A stretch of DNA of 6,279 nucleotides from Defluviitaleaceae bacterium (GTDB taxonomy: Bacteria > Bacillota > Clostridia > Lachnospirales > WQUN01). The translations under genes and the position numbers were made by a program. Below, in pieces: positions 1-4,660 of the stretch. The stretch is from positions 1 to 6,279 of the forward strand of contig WRDG01000141.1 in assembly GCA_009783525.1 (NCBI GenBank), given 5' to 3'. The notes beneath the pieces were generated by a model, which worked only from the letters and a program-made list of their open reading frames with translations, made no database searches and was not told where the DNA came from. Position 1 is the stretch's first letter. Each line of letters begins with the position of its first letter.

Positions 1-560
1 GGTACATCGATTCCTGTAAAAAAATCGAATATATGTTCCCTAAAGGGCACGCGACGGCATATGTGATCATGACCGTACGCATCGGGTACTTTAAATTATA
101 TAAACCGTCTGCATTTTACGCCGCCGTGTTTTCGGTAAAGACCGAAGACTTTGATTACACAACTATGTGCACCGGATATTTAAACGCAAAAAAGGCATGT
201 GTCCCGCACGATGAAAATCTCAGCGCGACCGAAAAGAGCCGGATGTCGCTGCTTGAAATCGTCATGGAAATGTATGCGAGAGGAATTGATTTTGCGCCGC
301 TCGATTTATATAAATCGGATGCGTATAGATTTTTGCCTGTGGAAGGAAGCGAACGCCTCATCTTGCCTCCGCTTTCCGCAGTGCCGGGTCTCGGTTTGTC
401 CGCCGCAAAAAAAATTGTGGACGAGCGGGCAATCCAACCGTTTTTTACAATAGAACAATTCAAGGATCGCACGAAGGTTAATAAAACTGTTCTTGCGCTG
501 CTTCGGTCGCACAATATGCTTGACGGTTTGCCGGAAGACGACCAAATCACACTTTTATAA
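1..560 (+). CDS. polC: DNA polymerase III alpha subunit, PolC type (C-terminal part)
   Basis: C-terminal end of the Gram-positive replicative polymerase PolC, which extends DNA at the replication fork. The reading frame is open from base 3 and ends in TAA; the first two bases (gg) fit the end of a Trp codon. About 185 residues are visible. They begin YIDSCKKIEYMFPKGHATAY, which matches the very conserved PolC block normally read as W-Y-I-D-S-C-K-K-I-x-Y-M-F-P-K-A-H-A. A helix-hairpin-helix-like stretch follows (LPPLSAVPGLGLSAAKKIV, around residues 120-138 of the visible part). The end, LDGLPEDDQITLL, corresponds to the usual PolC tail LxxLPxxNQLSLF, so the C-terminus is intact. The polymerase palm, exonuclease and OB domains lie outside the window. 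A 42-bp gap without a visible terminator separates it from the hisF-like gene, so read-through is likely. DnaE-type polymerases lack this arrangement of motifs, so the PolC assignment is firm. Confidence 0.95.
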   Translation, partial: YIDSCKKIEYMFPKGHATAYVIMTVRIGYFKLYKPSAFYAAVFSVKTEDFDYTTMCTGYLNAKKACVPHDENLSATEKSRMSLLEIVMEMYARGIDFAPLDLYKSDAYRFLPVEGSERLILPPLSAVPGLGLSAAKKIVDERAIQPFFTIEQFKDRTKVNKTVLALLRSHNMLDGLPEDDQITLL

Positions 561-602
561 AAAAACATTCATTACATTAATAAATATTTATAAGGAGACT
601 GT
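561..602 (+). promoter_or_regulatory. polC-hisF intergenic gap with strong ribosome binding site
   Basis: Short A/T-rich gap. AAGGAG at 592-597 lies 5 bases before the ATG at 603 and fixes the start of the hisF-like gene. There is no hairpin followed by a T-run and no convincing -35/-10 pair, so the simplest reading is co-transcription with polC. That reading is an inference. Confidence 0.6.
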
Positions 603-1367
603 ATGTCAAAAATAAAAATTATCCCCTGTCTCGACATAAAAGACGGCAGGGTAATCAAGAACGAAAAATTTTTGCTCAACTCGCGCGACGCAGGCGACCC
701 TGCCGAGCTTGCTTCGTTTTATTGCAAAGAAGGAGCAGACGCATTGGCGATGCTTGACACGACAGCCTCGCTTGAAAAACGCGGCACTCTGCTCGAAACG
801 GTCAAACGTGTCTCTGCGCAAATTTCCGTTCCGTTTATTGTCGGCGGCGGCATACGAACGGTTTCGGACGCAGACGAAGTATTGGCAGCCGGAGCGAGTA
901 TGGTTTTGGTCAATACGGCCGCAATACGCCGCCCGGAATTGATATCCGAGCTCGCAAAACAATACGGGAGCGGCCGTGTCGTAGTTGCGATTGATGCAAA
1001 ACGTGACGCCGACGGAAAATACCGGCTGTGCATCAACGGCGGCCGCGAAATTTTATCCGAAACCGACGCAGTGGAATGGGCCGTCGAATGTGAAAAACGC
1101 GGAGCCGGCGAAATCGTGCTGACCGGATTTGATACCGACGGCACAAAAAACGGCTACGACTTGGAAATGACAAAAAGCGTAGCCGAAGCAATAAAAATTC
1201 CCGTAACCGCATCGGGCGGCGCGGGAATACTCGAACATTTTTATGAAGCCGTGGCAATAGGCAAAGCGTCGAATGTTTTGGCGGCTTCACTGTTTCATTT
1301 TAAAGAACTTTCAATCATGCAGGTAAAAAATTATTTGCACGGCAAAGGACTCGATGTGTTCATTTGA
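603..1367 (+). CDS. hisF: HisF-like imidazole glycerol phosphate synthase cyclase subunit, divergent at the HisH interface
   Basis: Beta/alpha-barrel cyclase of the HisF family (254 aa; family about 250). In histidine synthesis HisF uses ammonia supplied by HisH to convert PRFAR to imidazole glycerol phosphate and AICAR. Visible motifs: IIPCLDIKDGRVIK (7-19) with D11 and K19; DAGDP (29-33); VGGGIR (80-85); VNTAA (103-107); VVAIDAKR (127-134) with the second catalytic Asp at 131; DTDGTKNGYD (177-186); TASGGAG (202-208); LAASLFHF (226-233). Catalytic and phosphate-binding elements are therefore kept. By contrast, positions matching the T. maritima ammonia gate and HisH contacts differ: R5 is K, E46 is A47, D98 is S99, K99 is M100 and R249 is F253; only E167 (E170 here) is kept. 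Loop 1 has one extra residue, and the usual ADAALAAS is ASNVLAAS. No other his gene is visible. It could be an ordinary but divergent HisF, or a paralogue working without the normal HisH. Family assignment is firm; exact role is uncertain. Confidence 0.85.
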   Translation: MSKIKIIPCLDIKDGRVIKNEKFLLNSRDAGDPAELASFYCKEGADALAMLDTTASLEKRGTLLETVKRVSAQISVPFIVGGGIRTVSDADEVLAAGASMVLVNTAAIRRPELISELAKQYGSGRVVVAIDAKRDADGKYRLCINGGREILSETDAVEWAVECEKRGAGEIVLTGFDTDGTKNGYDLEMTKSVAEAIKIPVTASGGAGILEHFYEAVAIGKASNVLAASLFHFKELSIMQVKNYLHGKGLDVFI

Positions 1368-2301
1368 GCGTGTCTAAATATTTTTTCAATTGATCGGAAC
1401 GAGCTTGCCCTTTGCATCCGCCCGCTTCCGCAGTGTTCATACTGCCGCAGTAGACCGCGCTTTTTAACGACAGCTCCGGCGTATACCCGTTTAAAAAACC
1501 GAATAAAAAGCCCGCGTCGAAACTGTCGCCCGCCCCTATCGTATCAACAACATCGACCTTGGGCGGCGCAGCAGAATATTTTTTTCCGCTTTGATAAAGG
1601 TCCGCACCGTCGGGACCTTTTTTTATTACGACAGTCGGGACATATTCCAAAAAATATTCCGCGGCTTCGTCCGCAGATTTTTTCCCCGATAAAAGTATTG
1701 CCTCAGTTTCATTCGGAAAAAAAATATCGATTCGCCGCAAAATTTCAAGCGGCAGCAGCCAGTTCCCGCTCGGATCCCAGTTTGTGTCGAGGCTCACAGT
1801 GAGCCCGTAATTTTTCGCCTTATGTAAAACATTCGGCAAACCTTCATGCAAACCCGTCAGCAAATAACTGCTCGCAATATGCAAATGCTTTGCGCAGCGT
1901 AAATCTCCATCTGTAATTGAATTTGCGGTTAGAATCCGGATCGAACGGTCGTCGGTCAAAATTGCCCGGTCGTTTGATTTACACAGATGCAGCCCGGCGG
2001 ATGTGCCCGATGTTTTTGAAACCGCAAGCCCCGAAACATCGACGCCGCACAATTCCAATTCGTGTTTCGCAATCGATCCGAAATGGTCGTCCCCTATTAT
2101 CCCGGAACCCTTTACTATTAATCCGAGTTTTGCGCATTGCGAGGCAAATATGCAAGCCGAACCGCCAAGCATTATTTCAATTCGGTTTATTATTGTTTCC
2201 GCTTGGCCGTACTTAGGTTCTCCGGTTCCCATATCGGCAATTATATCTACGCATATATCGAAATATGTGAGCACATCGTACAGGCAGCCGGTTTTTTTCA
2301 T
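1360..2301 (-). CDS. PfkB-family carbohydrate kinase
   Basis: Cytoplasmic ribokinase/PfkB-fold sugar kinase, 313 aa, full length for the family. It transfers the ATP gamma-phosphate to a sugar or sugar-derivative hydroxyl. Evidence: N-terminal beta strand DVLTYFDICVDI (9-20); signature-1 region GGSACIFASQCAKLG (46-60) followed by GIIGDDHFG; SLDTNWDP (170-177); FFPNETEA (194-201), giving the N-x-x-E motif (N197, E200); and signature-2 DTIGAGDSFDAGF (253-265) with the anion-hole GAGD and catalytic base D259. Its ATG overlaps the stop of the SIS gene in an ATGA arrangement (2298-2301), and no good Shine-Dalgarno precedes it, so translation probably depends on re-initiation. The pairing points to a phosphosugar or amino-sugar substrate, as with FrlD beside FrlB or kinases beside AgaS, but the sequence does not identify the sugar. 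The gene ends tail to tail with hisF, overlapping it by 8 bp. Family is certain, substrate unknown. Confidence 0.93.
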   Translation of the reverse strand: MKKTGCLYDVLTYFDICVDIIADMGTGEPKYGQAETIINRIEIMLGGSACIFASQCAKLGLIVKGSGIIGDDHFGSIAKHELELCGVDVSGLAVSKTSGTSAGLHLCKSNDRAILTDDRSIRILTANSITDGDLRCAKHLHIASSYLLTGLHEGLPNVLHKAKNYGLTVSLDTNWDPSGNWLLPLEILRRIDIFFPNETEAILLSGKKSADEAAEYFLEYVPTVVIKKGPDGADLYQSGKKYSAAPPKVDVVDTIGAGDSFDAGFLFGFLNGYTPELSLKSAVYCGSMNTAEAGGCKGQARSDQLKKYLDTLK

Positions 2302-3311
2302 ATAGTGATGTACGGACTTAACGATCCGGGGCTGTCGGGGTTGTTGCCGAGTTTAAGCGACAAATGAAACGCGAACGACTGCAGGCAAAAAATATAATGA
2401 AGAGCGGCAAATTCTTTTGAGTATGCGTTATCTAAATTAAAGTCCGACACAGAATATATAACAGCTCCTGTTTTTTTAACGTCGGCTTCCAATTGTTTTT
2501 CGTACATGTCGTCTCCGCGCATTGACAGCATAAAAACTACCGTATTGCTGTTTGCAGTGACTATCGGCCCGTGCCTGTACTCCATCAAATGATAGTAATT
2601 CGCATTAAATTCCGCCGCCTCGATAACAATATAAGCTCCTTCTATACACACTCCGTAAAGCGAGCCGCTGCCGAGGCATACAATCGAGTTCGGTTTTTTT
2701 TCCGCAGCGGCCGCAAATTTTTTTTCACCCGCTGCATATATTTCCGGGGCGTTTTTTAAGAAGCGTCTTGCTTCGCTATATAATTTTTCACTTCCCGACA
2801 AAGTTTCCGCCAATAATACAGAAGCGAGGTATAAATTAGAAAACGATTTGGTTTGGCAAACCGACTCTTCTTTTGACCATGGCAAAGGCAAAACTAAGTT
2901 TGACATTTCCACGAGCGGCGAATTTTCGCATCCCGTTATCGAAAGTATTCTCGCGGCGGGATATTCTTTTTTAAGGATGCTTATAGCTTTTAACACTTCA
3001 CCTGTCCGCCCGGAACGCGACGGGCAAATAAAAACAGGATCGTTAAAGCAGCCCGCATATTCTTCGCCGCATAAAACGATGTCGCCCGCTTTAACCGCAT
3101 AACACCTGCGCCCCGTTTTGATCCGCATTGACATGTGAGCGGAAAGACTCATCCAATAACTCGATCCGCAGGCTAAAAAAACGATATCGTTGTTTCCTTT
3201 GAAAAAATCCGCCGTTTCGTTTTGGCGCGCTTCCATATAATCAACGGTTTGCTTCAAGGAATCATATTGAGTATGAATTTCTCCGTAGCTTAAATAATTT
3301 TCTTTTATCAC
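2298..3311 (-). CDS. SIS-domain phosphosugar isomerase/deaminase-like protein (AgaS/FrlB/GlmS-isomerase type)
   Basis: Two tandem SIS domains without the glutaminase domain of GlmS, about 337 aa. Such proteins act on phosphosugars: isomerisation, deamination (AgaS) or deglycation (FrlB). Numbering from the upstream GTG at 3329: first SIS domain with FLACGSSYWMS (51-61), the SxSGxTxE phosphate loop PSRSGRTGEV (103-112) and QTKSFSNLYLA (159-169); second SIS domain with VCLGSGSLYGVCIEGAYIV (217-235) and LMEYRHGP (248-255), equivalent to the catalytic E-x-K/R-H-G-P block of GlmS-like isomerases. The tail NNPDSPGSLSPY resembles AgaS ends more than GlmS. The GTG at 3311 is preferred because GAGG at 3320-3317 lies 5 bases upstream; GTG at 3329 (six residues longer) has only a poor ribosome site. 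It is translationally coupled to the PfkB kinase by a 4-bp overlap. A perfect palindrome lies just upstream. The substrate cannot be told from sequence. Confidence 0.88.
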   Translation of the reverse strand: MIKENYLSYGEIHTQYDSLKQTVDYMEARQNETADFFKGNNDIVFLACGSSYWMSLSAHMSMRIKTGRRCYAVKAGDIVLCGEEYAGCFNDPVFICPSRSGRTGEVLKAISILKKEYPAARILSITGCENSPLVEMSNLVLPLPWSKEESVCQTKSFSNLYLASVLLAETLSGSEKLYSEARRFLKNAPEIYAAGEKKFAAAAEKKPNSIVCLGSGSLYGVCIEGAYIVIEAAEFNANYYHLMEYRHGPIVTANSNTVVFMLSMRGDDMYEKQLEADVKKTGAVIYSVSDFNLDNAYSKEFAALHYIFCLQSFAFHLSLKLGNNPDSPGSLSPYITI

Positions 3312-3316
3312 TTTGT

Positions 3317-3320
3317 CCTC
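3317..3320 (-). promoter_or_regulatory. Ribosome binding site favouring the internal GTG of the SIS gene
   Basis: GAGG on the minus strand, 5 bases before GTG at 3311-3309. This is better placed than anything upstream of the in-frame GTG at 3329-3327, where only a weak GGA sits about 10 bases away inside the palindrome. No ATG is available in frame near the N-terminus. Confidence 0.5.
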
Positions 3321-3333
3321 GTAATACACATAA

Positions 3334-3356
3334 TAAAAATTCCGCAGGAATTTTTA
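3334..3356. repeat. Perfect 10-bp inverted repeat between nitroreductase and SIS genes (operator or weak terminator)
   Basis: Left arm TAAAAATTCC (3334-3343), 3-base spacer GCA, right arm GGAATTTTTA (3347-3356): all ten positions pair. On the minus strand the A-tract, short GGAA/TTCC core and T-tract resemble a bidirectional intrinsic terminator for the nitroreductase gene, though the G/C core is only two pairs. Equally, the symmetry and the position 23 bp upstream of the preferred SIS start fit an operator for a dimeric regulator of the SIS-kinase pair. The palindrome is seen directly; its function is not. Confidence 0.55.
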
Positions 3357-3390
3357 CCGGCGTAAAAAAGCGCGTCCTTCCGTATAATTT

Positions 3391-3912
3391 TTATTCGATA
3401 TACGTCACCAAATCCGGTTCGATTGGATGCGCCTCTTTAGTGACAGTCGGAATGCCGACGGCGATCGCTACTGCAAAATCTTTTTTATCCGGGAATTTCA
3501 AAAGCTGTTTAAAATATTCACCGCGCGGGCCGGTAAAAGCCGCGTCGGGCAGCCCCAATATAACGCTGCCGAGCCCGAGCGAATGTGCGGCGAGGGCTAT
3601 AGTTTGCACGGCGATCCCTGAATCAAGCCGGCCCCATTTTGCGGAGTTGTCGCAAGAAATAAAGATGACGGTGGGCGCGCCGTAAAAAATTCCGTCGGTT
3701 CTGCCCAAAATCGAATTTGCTTCGTCATTTACTTCTTTGATCAGCTCTTGGTTTTGCACTACGGTAAAATGCCACGGCTGTGAATTGCGCGCGCTCGGCG
3801 ACTGCGCGGCTGCAAGCAGCAGCGCGTCGAGTTGCTCTTTGCTTATCTGTTCGGATTTATATCCGCGGTTGCTTCTTCTGTCCGCGATCGCTTCCAATAC
3901 AGGGTTGCCCAT
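3391..3912 (-). CDS. Nitroreductase-family FMN-dependent oxidoreductase (short form)
   Basis: Small NAD(P)H:FMN oxidoreductase of the nitroreductase fold, 173 aa, at the short end of the family; usually a cytoplasmic homodimer binding FMN at the interface. Motifs: RRSNRGY (12-18), the N-terminal FMN phosphate contact; SPSARNSQPWHF (38-49), the family SPxxxNxQPW block; FYGAPTVIF (76-84); DSGIAVQTIALAAHSLGLGSVILG (97-120), the helix and glycine-rich segment near FMN; and VAIAVGIP (147-154). The start at 3912 is chosen because GAGG lies 8 bases upstream; the ATG two codons earlier is too close to that site and a TTG further upstream (3954) has no support. The natural substrate of this subfamily cannot be inferred. 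It lies 61 bp upstream of the SIS gene on the same strand, separated by a palindrome, so co-transcription is possible but not shown. Confidence 0.9.
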   Translation of the reverse strand: MGNPVLEAIADRRSNRGYKSEQISKEQLDALLLAAAQSPSARNSQPWHFTVVQNQELIKEVNDEANSILGRTDGIFYGAPTVIFISCDNSAKWGRLDSGIAVQTIALAAHSLGLGSVILGLPDAAFTGPRGEYFKQLLKFPDKKDFAVAIAVGIPTVTKEAHPIEPDLVTYIE

Positions 3913-3920
3913 ATGCATTT

Positions 3921-3925
3921 CCTCT
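3921..3925 (-). promoter_or_regulatory. Ribosome binding site of the nitroreductase gene
   Basis: AGAGG on the minus strand with 8 bases to the ATG at 3912-3910. The other ATG at 3918-3916 is only 2 bases from it, so this site decides in favour of the shorter protein beginning MGNPVLEAI. Confidence 0.65.
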
Positions 3926-3944
3926 TTTCTTTTTATGTTTAACA

Positions 3945-3974
3945 AATATAACAAAAACCCGCCTTAATAAACAA
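3945..3974 (-). promoter_or_regulatory. Possible sigma-A-type promoter for the nitroreductase gene
   Basis: On the minus strand TTGTTT (3974-3969) and TATATT (3950-3945) are separated by 18 bases, giving a leader of roughly 25 bases before the start at 3912. Both boxes are imperfect and the region is A/T-rich, so a chance match is quite possible. Confidence 0.35.
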
Positions 3975-4071
3975 TCGGCATTAATTGATTAACTGCATTT
4001 AACCGATTTTGCGCTTTGCAAAAATTCAATTTTGCCGGGATTTTTTCGCGCAAAGTCGAGTTAATCATTGA
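3973..4071. repeat. Intergenic region with nested imperfect inverted repeats downstream of the HD gene
   Basis: The 178-bp gap between the HD stop and the nitroreductase start holds several pairings: AATCGG (3973-3978) with CCGATT (4003-4008); GATTAACT (3987-3994) with AGTTAATC (4059-4066); TTTGCGC (4008-4014) with GCGCAAA (4048-4054); and a near-palindrome GCAAAAATT/AATTTTGC (4018-4035). The last three nest concentrically. There is no strong G/C stem followed by a T-run, so this is not a standard terminator. It may be the 3' end of the HD transcript, an operator region or a structured leader. Low base complexity raises the chance of accidental pairing. Confidence 0.35.
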
Positions 4072-4090
4072 ATAATTGAAATTGTATAAA

Positions 4091-4564
4091 TTATTCTTTT
4101 GAAATGCAGCCCAACTCCTGTAAAGTTTTATTGAAACGGACTTTTTCTTTTTTATTTACGGGAAAAGATGTGTCGTACAGACAGTGGTGCATTACGTCGG
4201 CGTCCTTGAGCAATTCGTCGTAATCGCCGTGAACAGATTTTTTTTTGCTGTGCCTCGATACGGCGGTAACGATCGTTTCCGTTTCCAGTTCGTCAAACAA
4301 ATTTAAGTCCGCCAATATTTTTTCCGCCTGCCCTGCGCCTTTTGCCGCATGCTTTTCGATTTCGCCCGCAGTCACTTGATAAATATCGTGCAGCATTCCG
4401 CATGCGGCGGCAATCTCCGGGTCGAGCCCGCGCCGCATCGCGAGCAATGAACAAAAATGCGACACACCATATAAATGAACAAAAAAACCATAGCAATCGG
4501 GCTGGTTTTTTTTTATTAATTTATTTATTTCAATCCGAAGTATTTCCAATCTGCCGCTATCCAT
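4091..4564 (-). CDS. HD-domain metal-dependent phosphohydrolase
   Basis: Small single-domain HD-superfamily protein, 157 aa. These enzymes use one or two metal ions to hydrolyse phosphoester bonds, often in nucleotides. Expected ligands are visible in order: H30 (FFVHLYGVSHF), H59-D60 (GMLHDIYQ), H72 (EIEKHAAKGAGQAEKIL), H105 (VSRHSKK) and D121 (LLKDADVMHH). The extra His at 72 and 105 is reminiscent of multi-His, possibly bimetallic HD proteins such as the YqeK group, but overall similarity is too low to claim that activity. There is no signal peptide or membrane segment. Start ATG at 4564 is preceded by a G-run 7 bases upstream and, further up, a perfect TATAAT on the minus strand. It is divergent from the lipoprotein gene and first in the same-strand run leading to nitroreductase, SIS and PfkB. 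Substrate unknown. Confidence 0.85.
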   Translation of the reverse strand: MDSGRLEILRIEINKLIKKNQPDCYGFFVHLYGVSHFCSLLAMRRGLDPEIAAACGMLHDIYQVTAGEIEKHAAKGAGQAEKILADLNLFDELETETIVTAVSRHSKKKSVHGDYDELLKDADVMHHCLYDTSFPVNKKEKVRFNKTLQELGCISKE

Positions 4565-4660
4565 TAAATAACCCCCGAAATTTATTTATATTTATTTTGC
4601 AATATTATACAATCAAATAAAAAAATAAAAAAAATAAAAAATAAAAAACGGAGGCAAACC
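4565..4660. promoter_or_regulatory. Divergent A/T-rich promoter region between HD and lipoprotein genes
   Basis: On the minus strand a perfect TATAAT (4609-4604) lies about 40 bases before the HD start; its -35 region is a T-run with poor consensus match, possibly acting as an UP-like element. On the plus strand TATTAT (4603-4608) overlaps it, so the two genes may compete for polymerase. Bases 4615-4648 are A-tracts of six to eight bases interrupted by single T. GGAGG (4650-4654) lies 6 bases before ATG 4661 and gives the lipoprotein a strong ribosome site. The boxes are seen directly; promoter activity is inferred. Confidence 0.45.

Noticed and set aside
155..568. 137-residue open frame antisense to polC
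   Set aside because: It mirrors the conserved polC coding frame, has no ribosome site and shows no recognisable family motif.
719..1144. 141-residue Ser/Arg-rich open frame antisense to the hisF-like gene
   Set aside because: It is a shadow of the strongly conserved HisF frame; composition is that of a reverse-complemented gene and no start signal precedes it.
603..1367. HisF-like gene as a WbuZ-type amidotransferase subunit for sugar amidation
   Set aside because: As I recall, those paralogues usually lose the D11 context (CLL-type in place of CLDxKDGR), whereas this protein keeps it, and no WbuX/WbuY-like partner is in view.
2298..3329. SIS gene as GlmS (glucosamine-6-phosphate synthase)
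   Set aside because: There is no N-terminal glutaminase domain with the leading Cys, the length is only about 340 residues, and the C-terminal GlmS signature is absent.
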